The notes under the pieces: model-generated
The model's input: the letters and a program-made list of their open reading frames with translations, nothing else
Database searches by the model: none
Told to the model about the DNA's origin: nothing
Shown here: positions 6,737 through 13,941 of the stretch, in pieces
Position numbering within the stretch: the first letter of the stretch is position 1
How the letters are laid out: each line of letters opens with the position of its first letter
Source: JAUJOE01 sp038252945
Lineage (GTDB): Bacteria > Actinomycetota > Actinomycetes > Propionibacteriales > Nocardioidaceae
NCBI GenBank assembly: GCA_038252945.1
Contig: JBBSHN010000046.1
Coordinates: 1-18,571 of the forward strand
Length of the DNA stretch: 18,571 nt
Direction: 5' to 3'
Position numbers and translations under genes: made by a program

Positions 6737-7396
6737 GTGAGAGAGGTGACGCTTCACATGCAGGCGTTGAGCGAGCGAAAGGGGACGGCGTTGGCGCTTC
6801 TGAGCTTGGCGCAGTTGGCGGTGGCCAACGCCGATTTCGTCACGCCACAGCTCGCGATCGGAGGCGACCTCGACTACTGGGATCACGGGCATGCGCGCGA
6901 CCAACTGGCCGAGCTCGTCGAAGCCGGTGTCACACACATCGTCGACACCCGGTTCGAGGCGAGCGACGAACACCTCGTTGCCGCCCTGGCCCCCACCATC
7001 TCCTACCTGCATCACGGCATGGACGACGTGGGCCAGCAAGTCCCGGGTCGCTGGTTCGACGTTGGAGCGAACTTCGTGCTCGAGGCCACGCGGGATGTCA
7101 ACGCCGTCGTTTTCGCCCACTGCCACATGGGCATCAACCGCGGGCCGTCGCTCGGGTACGCCGTATTGCTCGCTCAAGGATGGGATCCCGTCGAGGCGCT
7201 CGATGCCATCCGGAGCGCTCGACCGATCGCGGCCATCGGGTACGCCGAGGACGCGCTCGCCTGGCACCACCGCCGTACCGGAGCCTCGACCGAGGAGCGG
7301 CGGGCGGACGTGCAGCGGCTCGCTCAATGGCGCAGAGACAACGACATCGACGTCGCGACAATCATCCGCCGCATCCGCCTGACCCAGCCCAGTTAA
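6737..7396 (+). CDS. dual-specificity phosphatase family protein
   Basis: The product of up to 219 residues carries the cysteine-phosphatase signature HCHMGINRGPS at about 128-138, that is HC-x5-R with nucleophile C129 and phosphate-binding R135. Upstream VTPQLAIGGDLDY and AELVEAGVTHIVDTRFE form the usual opening strands, and HHGMDDVGQ (about 92-100) supplies an aspartate suited to be the general acid. It is likely a cytoplasmic phosphatase for phosphotyrosine, phosphoserine or another phosphoester; the target is unknown. Start choice is uncertain: GTG 6737, GTG 6746 and ATG 6758 all lie before the conserved part, and GAGAGG precedes the ATG by 11 bases. The C-terminal 45 residues are charged and helical. 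Confidence 0.85.
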   Translation: MREVTLHMQALSERKGTALALLSLAQLAVANADFVTPQLAIGGDLDYWDHGHARDQLAELVEAGVTHIVDTRFEASDEHLVAALAPTISYLHHGMDDVGQQVPGRWFDVGANFVLEATRDVNAVVFAHCHMGINRGPSLGYAVLLAQGWDPVEALDAIRSARPIAAIGYAEDALAWHHRRTGASTEERRADVQRLAQWRRDNDIDVATIIRRIRLTQPS

Positions 7397-7449
7397 TACC
7401 GCGCGCCGTTGCCTGGTGTAAGCGGAGACGCTCACGCGTTCGACTGTGA

Positions 7450-7575
7450 CAAGGCTTCAACTCGATCGAGAACGGGCGGTACCTACCGTCCCTGCCGTTG
7501 GCCCTCGCCATCGCCAGAAACTTCCACATCTCCGTGGAGGCGATTTTTGTCGCCGACCAGGAGGGACTCCGCTGA
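7450..7575 (+). pseudogene. 3' remnant of an XRE-family HTH regulator
   Basis: Between the phosphatase and polymerase genes one frame reads FNSIENGRYLPSLPLALAIA, then RNFHISVEAIFVADQEG and a TGA at 7573. This is the characteristic second half of short Cro/CI-type regulators (recognition helix end, S-IE-G-Y-PSLPLAL-IA, then a weakly conserved VEEIF tail). The first half (helices 1-2, about 25-30 codons) is absent: a TGA at 7447-7449 closes the frame upstream and there is no start codon in the retained part. The remnant is well preserved from codon 3 onward, suggesting a fairly recent loss of the 5' end. Confidence 0.75.
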
Positions 7576-7625
7576 TCTGACACGGAGGGCGCTCCGGCGG
7601 CGCCACCTTGGGCAGACTTGCGGAT

Positions 7626-8678
7626 GTGACCGCACCGTGGGTTCTACACGTCGATCTCGACCAGTTCGTCGCCGCAGTGGAGGTGCTGCGTCGTCCGGAT
7701 CTGGCCGGAAAGCCGGTCGTCGTCGGTGGTCGCGGGGATCCCACCGAGCGCGGCGTCGTCTCGACCGCGTCGTACGAAGCTCGCGAGTACGGCGTCCGCT
7801 CGGGTATGCCGCTCCGCACCGCCGCCCACAAGTGTCCCGACGCGGTCTTCCTGCCGGTGGACGGGCCGGCCTATGAGGCGATGTCCGCCACAGTCATGGA
7901 GACCTTGCGCTCTCCGGCACTCGTCGTTGAGGTGCTCGGCTGGGACGAGGCGTTCGTCGCGGCGCAGACCGACGATCCGGAAGCGCTCGCACACGACATC
8001 CAGACGGCAGTGCTCAACGCCACCGGCCTGCATTGCTCCGTCGGCGTCGGAGACAACAAGCTGCGCGCCAAGATCGCGACTGACTTCGGCAAGCCTCGCG
8101 GCGTCTTCCGGCTCACTGACGAGAATTGGTACGCCGTCATGGCTGAGCGGCCGACGTCGGCGCTGTGGGGCATCGGCCGCAAGACGGCCAACCGCCTATC
8201 GGGGCTAGGGATCTCCACGGTGCGCGAACTGGCCGAGGCGGATCCCCGCCGGCTGGCCGCCGAGCTGGGTCCGACCATGGGGCCGTGGTATCGCCGGCTC
8301 GCTAGAGGGGTCGACACGTCGCCAGTGGATGCGACCCCGTACGTTCCGAGCGGCCGTGGCCGGGAGACGACGTACCAGAAGAACCTCACAGACTGGAAGT
8401 TGGTGGAGGCTGAGGTGCGGCGACTTGCGGCCCGGGTGACCGACGACGTTCGCCGGGAGGGGCGCCTGGCGGTCCGCGTCGGGCTGAAGGTCCGCTACGC
8501 GCCGTTCGAGACGCACACTGCGAGCGCACCGCTACCGGCTCCCTCCTCCGACACGGCCGCGATCGCTGACTTGGCTGTCGACCTGCTCAGCCGGTTCGAC
8601 TCCCGTCGGGCGGTCCGGCTGCTCGGTGTCCGCGCTGAAATGGCTCCGCCGGACTCTGGCAACGCCGGCAGCGGGTGA
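7626..8678 (+). CDS. dinB: Y-family DNA polymerase IV, DinB2-like
   Basis: The 350-residue product is a translesion polymerase. Numbering from GTG 7626, the catalytic motif is HVDLDQFVAAVE with D10, the second acidic pair is D107-E108 in LGWDEAF, and SYEAREYGV (49-57) supplies the incoming-nucleotide tyrosine and arginine. GVGDNKLRAKIATDFGKP marks the palm, LWGIGRKTANRLSGLGISTV the thumb helix-hairpin-helix, and residues from about 235 the little-finger domain (RGRETTYQKNL). The residue equivalent to the steric-gate Phe13 of E. coli Pol IV is V15, and no C-terminal clamp-binding motif is visible; both recall mycobacterial DinB2. No Shine-Dalgarno or LexA box is visible upstream. TTG 7608 would add six residues. 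Confidence 0.92.
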   Translation: MTAPWVLHVDLDQFVAAVEVLRRPDLAGKPVVVGGRGDPTERGVVSTASYEAREYGVRSGMPLRTAAHKCPDAVFLPVDGPAYEAMSATVMETLRSPALVVEVLGWDEAFVAAQTDDPEALAHDIQTAVLNATGLHCSVGVGDNKLRAKIATDFGKPRGVFRLTDENWYAVMAERPTSALWGIGRKTANRLSGLGISTVRELAEADPRRLAAELGPTMGPWYRRLARGVDTSPVDATPYVPSGRGRETTYQKNLTDWKLVEAEVRRLAARVTDDVRREGRLAVRVGLKVRYAPFETHTASAPLPAPSSDTAAIADLAVDLLSRFDSRRAVRLLGVRAEMAPPDSGNAGSG

Positions 8679-8739
8679 AGTCTTGGTCGCGTCGTTCGGC
8701 GCGTTACGGCCCAGAAGCAGCCACTCAGACAAGCGAGCA

Positions 8740-9186
8740 TCAGCTCGCTGTCCTCGGCAGCAGGTCATCGTACGTCAACAGCCGCAGCTCGTCGTTGGTG
8801 GCCAGATGCAGGGGTCGGATGGGCAACTTCGCCCTATCGGCCGACTCCATCAAGCCGCGGCCCCACGCGCGGTCAGAGTCCGTGATGTACCCCGGTCCGG
8901 GCCGCGACAGCAGGAGGGCGACCGAGCCGCCGGGAACCTCTTCGCTCAGGACCGTGCCGACGACGCTCATCAGATTGCGAAGGAACAGGTCGTCCGGGTA
9001 GGTCGGCAGGTCGCTGATCTGGCTCAGCACCGGGGTGGGGAGGCAGCCGGAGTCGAGAAAGGAGCACCACAGCAGCCGCTCGCCGAAGCCGGGCTCACCT
9101 AGCAGCCGACGCCAATACTGGTAGAGGTGATGCTGTGTACGGATCGGCATCTGGGATGCCGACGGCGATGGGATGTCATCGTTCAT
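8740..9186 (-). CDS. uncharacterised actinobacterial protein
   Basis: The 148-residue product is soluble with no signal peptide. It has LYQYWRRLLGEPGFGERLLWCSFLDSG, then DLPTYPDDLFLRNLMSVVGTV, VALLLSRPGPGYITDSDRAWGRGLMESA and a final LPIRPLHLATNDELRLLTYDDL. This pattern (an SRPGP strand-turn followed by D-RAW and a terminal PVHLAT-type strand) resembles a small, widespread actinobacterial family with no assigned function. The ATG at 9186 is preceded by AAGGTC at workable spacing. It is convergent with the polymerase gene, 61 bases apart. Confidence 0.75.
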   Translation of the reverse strand: MNDDIPSPSASQMPIRTQHHLYQYWRRLLGEPGFGERLLWCSFLDSGCLPTPVLSQISDLPTYPDDLFLRNLMSVVGTVLSEEVPGGSVALLLSRPGPGYITDSDRAWGRGLMESADRAKLPIRPLHLATNDELRLLTYDDLLPRTAS

Positions 9187-9351
9187 GCCGACGACCTTGC
9201 CGCAATGCCGTCAGCTTGTGGCCATCATCCACAGGCTAATCCGGCCACACGCAATGTGAACGCCGCATAGGAGCGCAGAAGCAGCGCGCGCCGGCCTGTC
9301 CACCGCCTGAGTTGGCGGTTCGTGACCGCACCAGCAAAACCGTCGGAGCCT

Positions 9352-9393
9352 TCCTCTAGGTTGTGTGATGCCAAGACACTCACTCCTAGAGGA
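9352..9393 (+). promoter_or_regulatory. hairpin covering the Shine-Dalgarno of the downstream VOC gene
   Basis: TCCTCTAGG (9352-9360) is exactly complementary to CCTAGAGGA (9385-9393), a 9-bp perfect stem with a 24-base loop. The loop holds a further GTGT/ACAC pairing (9363-9366 with 9376-9379). The right arm contains most of the AGAGGAGG ribosome binding site for the ATG at 9401, so folding would block initiation. As DNA the same dyad could be an operator. Confidence 0.55.
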
Positions 9394-9400
9394 GGCAATT

Positions 9401-9781
9401 ATGGGCGCACCGGTGGTGCACTTCGAGGTTGTCGGCAAAGACGGGGACGCCCTGAGGAGCTTCTATTCAGGGCTTTTCGACTGGGCCATCGACAGCGACA
9501 ATCCTGTCGGGTACGGGATGGTCTCGCGCGAGGGCAATGTCAACCCAGACGGCATCGGCATCGGGGGAGGCGTGATGGGTGCCATGCCAGGAATGGACGA
9601 CTACCCCGGACATGTCACGTTCTACGTCGAGGTACCCAATGTTGAAGCGGCGCTGGCCAAAGCTGAAAGCCTCGGCGGCACCCGTCGGATGGGACCTGAT
9701 GAGGTCCCTGGCGGCCCGATCCTCGGGCAGTTCGTGGATCCGGAGGGACACCTGATCGGTGTGACTCAATCTAACGGCTGA
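9401..9781 (+). CDS. VOC family protein (glyoxalase-like)
   Basis: The 126-residue product has two VOC half-modules: PVVHFEVVGKDGDALRSFYSGLFDWAI at the start and GHVTFYVEVPNVEAALAKAESLGG at about residue 68, ending in GPILGQFVDPEGHLIGV. The repeated H/E pattern (H in VHFEV, H in GHVTFYVE, E in DPEGH) fits a metal-binding site. It belongs to the small stand-alone VOC proteins annotated as glyoxalase or extradiol-dioxygenase-like; the substrate is unknown. I chose ATG 9401, preceded by AGAGGAGG, rather than the in-frame codons from 9365. Its ribosome binding site lies in the 9-bp stem described at 9352-9393. Confidence 0.9.
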   Translation: MGAPVVHFEVVGKDGDALRSFYSGLFDWAIDSDNPVGYGMVSREGNVNPDGIGIGGGVMGAMPGMDDYPGHVTFYVEVPNVEAALAKAESLGGTRRMGPDEVPGGPILGQFVDPEGHLIGVTQSNG

Positions 9782-9813
9782 GCTGGCGTAGCCTCAGTTC
9801 CCAGCGCAAGACA

Positions 9814-9862
9814 CGACAAAGCCCCGGCGGCCCTCGTAAAGAGAGCTCGCCGGGGCCTGTCG
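9814..9862. terminator. strong bidirectional terminator
   Basis: GCCCCGGCG (9821-9829) pairs with CGCCGGGGC (9848-9856), and outside it CGACA (9814-9818) pairs with TGTCG (9858-9862), giving about 14 bp of stem with a small internal bulge. It sits between the converging VOC and S53 peptidase genes and can serve both. AAA precedes the stem on the plus strand, which becomes U-rich only on the minus-strand transcript. Confidence 0.85.
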
Positions 9863-9872
9863 CACTAGGGCG

Positions 9873-11045
9873 TCAGAACGCGCTGGTGCCGTTCGGAGTA
9901 CCAAGACCCGTCGGGCCGTCCCAGCCGGTGCCAGCCGTGCACCACACCGCGGTGGAGCAGGTGCCGTTGCTGCCGGACGTGACGTCGTTCAGGCCGGAGG
10001 CGTGACCCCAGGTGTACAAGGCCGGATAGCCGGCGGTGTTACCCGAGAGGGCGTACACGCTGGCGATGATCGGCGAGGAGACGCTCGTGCCGCCGAACGT
10101 CATCCAGCCGACGTAACCCTGGTACGCCGTCGAGTCGTAGACAGCGACACCGGTGTTCGGGTCAGCGACAGCTGAAACGTCGGCGTTTGCCTTGCCCCTG
10201 CACTGGGTCACCGAGGTCTGCCACGACGGCTTGGGATTGAGGGTCGAGCATCCCGACCCGGCACCGCTCCAGGCGGACTCGGTCCATCCGCGCGTGTTTC
10301 TCGCCTTGTTGAGCGAGGTGCCGCCAACGGCCACCACATGCTGGAACGACGCAGGCGCTTCGATGCCGTACCCGTTGTCACCGGTAGAGGCGGTGATAGC
10401 GATGCCGGGGTGGTTGTAGGCGCTCATCTCGGCCGAGTCGCCGCCACCGTAGCTGTTGCTGATCGCAGTCACACCGGGCTGGCTCGCCGCGTAGTTGACC
10501 GCAGTACCCAGGTTGGCAAACGACGCAGTCTTCGCCTCAACGAGCAGGATGTGGCACGAGGGGCAGGCCGCCGAGACCATGTCGAGGTCGAGCGAGATCT
10601 CCTGCGCCCAGCCGCCGTCCTTGCGGGGATAGGCCGTACCGCCGGTCTGGCTGACCTTCCGGAAGCAACCGTTAGCTGTTGTGCAGGGGGTGAGGCCGTA
10701 GTAGCTGCGGTAAGTCGCGAGGTCCTGCTCAGCGGTTGGGTCGTTGTACGCGTCGACGATCGCGACGGTAGCCGTGCTGCTCGTCGTCAGTTTGTACGCC
10801 GAGCGGATGTCGGCCGGACCGTAGCCAGATGGCGTTGAGGCGTTGGGAGCCGGCTTGCCGTTGGCATTGACTTTCTCGTGCCGGATCGCCGTGCAGCTGG
10901 CATATCCCTTGTTCGGCTTGGCGCATACGTGCACGTTGCGGTGGGTAGCACCAGCGCTGGAACCAGCGTTTGCTGCAGTGGCGGAGAAGATCAGCGGCAG
11001 AACCGCAGCTCCGGCCAGCAGAGAGAGAACTGGGCGACGGCCCAT
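9873..11045 (-). CDS. secreted S53 (sedolisin) family serine-carboxyl peptidase
   Basis: The 390-residue product has a signal peptide (GRRPVLSLLAGAAVLPLIFSATAANA, cleavage near residue 27) and a sedolisin catalytic domain. The sedolisin residues are present: E149 and D153 in AQEISLDLD, oxyanion D223 in STGDNGYG, and nucleophile S321 in FGGTSVSSP. Cysteines at ACPSC, CTTANGC and GCSTL suggest disulfides. Only about 45 residues separate the signal peptide from the domain opening (YGPADIRSAYKL), far shorter than the roughly 170-residue activation prodomain of classical sedolisins. It should be exported and degrade proteins or peptides outside the cell. The ATG has GGAGG nine bases upstream. Confidence 0.92.
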   Translation of the reverse strand: MGRRPVLSLLAGAAVLPLIFSATAANAGSSAGATHRNVHVCAKPNKGYASCTAIRHEKVNANGKPAPNASTPSGYGPADIRSAYKLTTSSTATVAIVDAYNDPTAEQDLATYRSYYGLTPCTTANGCFRKVSQTGGTAYPRKDGGWAQEISLDLDMVSAACPSCHILLVEAKTASFANLGTAVNYAASQPGVTAISNSYGGGDSAEMSAYNHPGIAITASTGDNGYGIEAPASFQHVVAVGGTSLNKARNTRGWTESAWSGAGSGCSTLNPKPSWQTSVTQCRGKANADVSAVADPNTGVAVYDSTAYQGYVGWMTFGGTSVSSPIIASVYALSGNTAGYPALYTWGHASGLNDVTSGSNGTCSTAVWCTAGTGWDGPTGLGTPNGTSAF

Positions 11046-11069
11046 ACGGTAGAACCTCCGGGGGTATGG
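11042..11069 (-). promoter_or_regulatory. inverted repeat enclosing the S53 start region
   Basis: CCATAC at 11042-11047 and GTATGG at 11064-11069 are exact complements. In the minus-strand transcript the first arm lies just ahead of the Shine-Dalgarno and the second contains the start codon, so a 6-bp stem with a 16-base loop could mask the ATG while presenting GGAGG in the loop. Six base pairs could easily arise by chance. Confidence 0.3.
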
Positions 11070-11244
11070 CCCCTAACTAGGGCAAACCGAGTGAGGAGTA
11101 TGTGACAGATCACGCACCGTGACCATAGCGATCGAGACTTCTTAGGCTTTCCTCAGGAGCCGCGATGAGCCGCCAAAACGGCGGGGTCGATTCGTAAGGT
11201 GCGGAGCCATCGAGGGGGAGGTGCGAAGAGGGTCGCCGGTGCTA

Positions 11245-11270
11245 CGTTGACGCAACGCTGCTCCGTTGCG
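11245..11270 (+). promoter_or_regulatory. alternative hairpins / operator ahead of the nucleobase transporter operon
   Basis: CGCAACG (11251-11257) pairs perfectly with CGTTGCG (11264-11270) across CTGCTC. The same CAACG (11253-11257) can instead pair with CGTTG at 11245-11249 across ACG. The two stems share bases and exclude each other. The 3' arm ends two bases before the AAGGGG ribosome binding site (11273-11278) of the BMP lipoprotein gene. TACGTT at 11243-11248 could be a -10 element, in which case the dyad would be an operator at the transcription start rather than an RNA structure. Confidence 0.45.
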
Positions 11271-11284
11271 ACAAGGGGTCCCAC

Positions 11285-12361
11285 ATGTCACTCGCCACCT
11301 CATCCGCACCCTTATCGCTCGCCAGGCGGCGGCGGCGTCTCGGCGCACTCGCCATCATCGCGATCGTTGCGCTGGTGCTGGCCGCATGTGGCGGCAGTAC
11401 CGGCAACACGGCGAGCAACTCCAAGAAACCTTTGGTGTACGGCGTGTTTGCCACACCACTGGAGGAGCCTTGGGACGGCGCGGTGAACCAAGCGCTCGAG
11501 GCCGCCGCGAACAACGGCGAGATCATTTACCGGCACACCGACAACAACAGCTCGGTCGACAAGATGACCCGCACGCTCAACGATCTGCTCACCAACGAGA
11601 AGCCCGCCATCATCGTCGGAGACGCCTTTGCCGCTGAGCAGGCGACCCGGGCCATCGCGAAGACCAATCCGAAGACTGGGTTCGTCTTTGGTTCCGGCCT
11701 GAAGCCGGTCACTCCGAACTTCGACGTATTCGACAACTGGCTGCAAGATCCCGCTTACCTCGCCGGGATGCTTGCAGGCGGCATCACGAAGACGAACACC
11801 ATTGGCGTGGTAGCCGCCTTGCCGATTCCGGAGGTCGACCGCATCGTCAACGCCTTCATCGACGGGGTGAAAGCGACCAACACCGACGCCACAGTGAAAG
11901 TGACGTTCATCAACTCCTTCTTCGACCCCACCACGGCTAAACAGGCGGCTTTGGCACAGGTCGCTCAAGGCGCCGACGTACTGTTCGCCGAACGCGCAGG
12001 CGTCATCGAGGCGGCCAAGGAGAAGAACCTGCCGGTCATCGGGATGATGGTGAATCAAAAGTCAGAGGCGCCGCACAACGTCTTGACCAGCCTGGTGTGG
12101 AACATGCAACCGACGGTCGAGCACGTTATCGCTCAGTACAAGAACGGCACGCTCACCGACCAGGGCAACAACCTCGGCAAGTACTCCTTCATGAAGAACG
12201 GTGGTTCTTCCCTGGCGCCGATCAACCGCAACGTTCCGGGTGGCGTGCCGCAGAGTCTCATCAACCAGGTGATGGCTAAGAAGAAGGCCATCATGACCGG
12301 TAAGTTCACCACGCCGATCGACGAGTCTGCTCCAGCCGGTTCAACCACCGTTGGGCACTGA
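11285..12361 (+). CDS. BMP family ABC transporter substrate-binding lipoprotein
   Basis: The 358-residue product has an arginine-rich N terminus, a hydrophobic segment and the lipobox LVLAAC, so C35 should be lipidated and the protein anchored outside the membrane. The mature part follows the BMP/PnrA periplasmic-binding fold: VYGVFATPLEEPWDGAVNQAL, IIVGDAFAAEQATRAIAKTNP, FDNWLQDPAYLAGMLAGGITKTNTIGVVAALP, FINSFFDPTTAKQAALAQVAQGADVLFAERAGV. BMP proteins bind nucleosides and related compounds. Linked to a cytosine deaminase, this one may bind cytosine, cytidine or a similar base. AAGGGG precedes the ATG by six bases. It is the first gene of a five-gene operon and overlaps the ATPase gene by 11 bases. 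Confidence 0.9.
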   Translation: MSLATSSAPLSLARRRRRLGALAIIAIVALVLAACGGSTGNTASNSKKPLVYGVFATPLEEPWDGAVNQALEAAANNGEIIYRHTDNNSSVDKMTRTLNDLLTNEKPAIIVGDAFAAEQATRAIAKTNPKTGFVFGSGLKPVTPNFDVFDNWLQDPAYLAGMLAGGITKTNTIGVVAALPIPEVDRIVNAFIDGVKATNTDATVKVTFINSFFDPTTAKQAALAQVAQGADVLFAERAGVIEAAKEKNLPVIGMMVNQKSEAPHNVLTSLVWNMQPTVEHVIAQYKNGTLTDQGNNLGKYSFMKNGGSSLAPINRNVPGGVPQSLINQVMAKKKAIMTGKFTTPIDESAPAGSTTVGH

Positions 12362-13940
12362 GCCGCCGCTGGTCGAGCTCGCCGGCATCCGCAAGTCGTA
12401 CGGCGACCTGCTCGTCAACGACGGTGTCGACCTCACCCTGTACGCCGGTGAGGTGCACGCCCTGCTTGGCGAAAACGGGGCCGGCAAGACCACGCTGATG
12501 CGCATCCTGTTCGGCCTGGGGCGGCCCGACGCCGGCTCAATCTTGATCGACGGCCAGCCGGTCGTAATCGCGTCACCCGCGGATGCCATCAAGCTCGGCA
12601 TCGGCATGGTCACGCAGCACTTCTCACTCGTCGGCCCAATGAGCGCGACGGAGAACGTGATGCTGTCCGACGCTGGCCTCGGCCGTGTCAACCGTGGTCA
12701 GGCCAAACAGCAGGTGCTCGCGGCCGCTGAGCGGATCGGCGTACGCGTCGACCCAGACGCTCGGGTTGAGCAGCTGAGTGTGGGGGAGCAGCAGCGGGTC
12801 GAGATCCTCAAGGCACTCGTGCGCGACTGCCGTGTCTTGATTCTCGACGAGCCGACAGCGGTTCTCGTCCCCCAGGACGTCGAGGCGCTTTTCGCCTCGA
12901 TCCGCCGGCTCACCGAGTCAGGGCTCGGAGTGTTGTTCATCTCGCACAAGATGCGCGAAGTCAGTGCGATCAGTGGCCGCGTTTCCGTGCTGCGCCGCGG
13001 TCAGATCATTGACACCGTCGCCACCGCGGGAGCGAGCCCGGCAGACCTCGCGCAGATGATGGTCGGACGCCCCACGGTGGGTGTACGACGCGCCGACCGC
13101 GGCACTGCCGCCTTGGCCGAGGACGCCGACCTGGCGGCAGCGCGGGCTCTCGACGACTCGGCGTTCACCACTGCGGCAATTCCGGACGGCGCCGTAGGTC
13201 CCACGTCTGCCGTGCTGGAGATCAGTGGGCTGCGGCTGGCCGGCCGGGCCCGAGACCTGCTCGCACGCATCGACTTGAGCGTATTGGCGGGTGAGATCGT
13301 GGGCATCGCCGGCGTCTCCGGCAACGGACAGACCGAGTTGGTCGAGGTGCTCAGCGGACTTCTGGCGCCCACCGCCGGCCACGTCGACGTGAACGGCACC
13401 GATGTGACCGGTGCTACCCCCGCGGAGGTGCTGGCCGCCGGGCTCGGCCGTCTGACCGAAAACCGTCACGCCTCGGTGGTGCCGCAGCTGTCGGTGGAGC
13501 AGAACCTCGTGCTCGAGGACCTGCCGCGCTTCCGCCGAAGCGGACTGCTCGACCAGGCGGCGATCCGGCGGCACGCCGAGGAGCTCATCGACCGGTTCTC
13601 CATTAAGGCGCAGCCGACAGACCCGGTCAGCTCCCTGTCGGGCGGCAACATGCAAAAGGTCCTGCTGGCCAGGGCGTTGGCGCGTGACCCCGTCGCATTG
13701 GTCGCGTCACAGCCGACCCGTGGACTCGATGTCGGCGCGGCAGAGTTCGTCCACACCCAACTGCTGGCCAGACGGGCGGCTGGAGGTGGCGTGCTCCTCA
13801 TCTCCGAGGACCTCGAGGAGCTGCTCGCGCTCGCTGACCGCATCGTGGTCATCTACGAGGGCCGGCTGGTGGGCCAGGTGCCCGCCGAGAAAGCGACGCC
13901 GGAGGAGCTCGGCCTGCTGATGTCAGGTCAGGCGGCCTGA
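12351..13940 (+). CDS. ABC transporter, fused double ATPase (nucleoside/nucleobase importer type)
   Basis: The 529-residue product has two ATPase domains. Domain 1 is canonical: Walker A GENGAGKTT (40-48), Q-loop TQHFSLV (88-94), signature LSVGEQQ (142-148), Walker B VLILDEPT (162-169) and H199. Domain 2 is degenerate in the way usual for this family: GVSGNGQTE lacks the Walker A lysine (321-329), the Walker B region reads ALVASQPTRGLD (449-460), and the switch histidine is replaced in LLISEDLEE; its signature LSGGNMQK (429-436) is intact. Thus one full site probably does most of the hydrolysis. An alanine-rich linker (about 245-285) is longer than usual. The start is a TTG inside the end of the BMP gene, without a clear Shine-Dalgarno, implying translational coupling. 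Confidence 0.93.
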   Translation: MGTEPPLVELAGIRKSYGDLLVNDGVDLTLYAGEVHALLGENGAGKTTLMRILFGLGRPDAGSILIDGQPVVIASPADAIKLGIGMVTQHFSLVGPMSATENVMLSDAGLGRVNRGQAKQQVLAAAERIGVRVDPDARVEQLSVGEQQRVEILKALVRDCRVLILDEPTAVLVPQDVEALFASIRRLTESGLGVLFISHKMREVSAISGRVSVLRRGQIIDTVATAGASPADLAQMMVGRPTVGVRRADRGTAALAEDADLAAARALDDSAFTTAAIPDGAVGPTSAVLEISGLRLAGRARDLLARIDLSVLAGEIVGIAGVSGNGQTELVEVLSGLLAPTAGHVDVNGTDVTGATPAEVLAAGLGRLTENRHASVVPQLSVEQNLVLEDLPRFRRSGLLDQAAIRRHAEELIDRFSIKAQPTDPVSSLSGGNMQKVLLARALARDPVALVASQPTRGLDVGAAEFVHTQLLARRAAGGGVLLISEDLEELLALADRIVVIYEGRLVGQVPAEKATPEELGLLMSGQAA

Positions 13941-13941
13941 C

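Noticed and set aside
6591..6740. 49-codon ATG frame before the phosphatase gene
   Set aside because: No Shine-Dalgarno, no recognisable product, and the end overlaps the phosphatase start region.
7397..7625. SOS (LexA) box ahead of the polymerase gene
   Set aside because: I looked for GAAC-N4-GTTC type sequences and found none.
11170..11184. Hairpin CCGCC-AAAAC-GGCGG between the S53 and BMP genes considered as a terminator
   Set aside because: The flanking genes diverge, so no terminator is expected; the 5-bp stem has no T-run and may be chance.
11312..12058. Minus-strand open frame of 248 codons opposite the BMP lipoprotein gene
   Set aside because: Shadow frame; the plus-strand product has a lipobox and BMP motifs.
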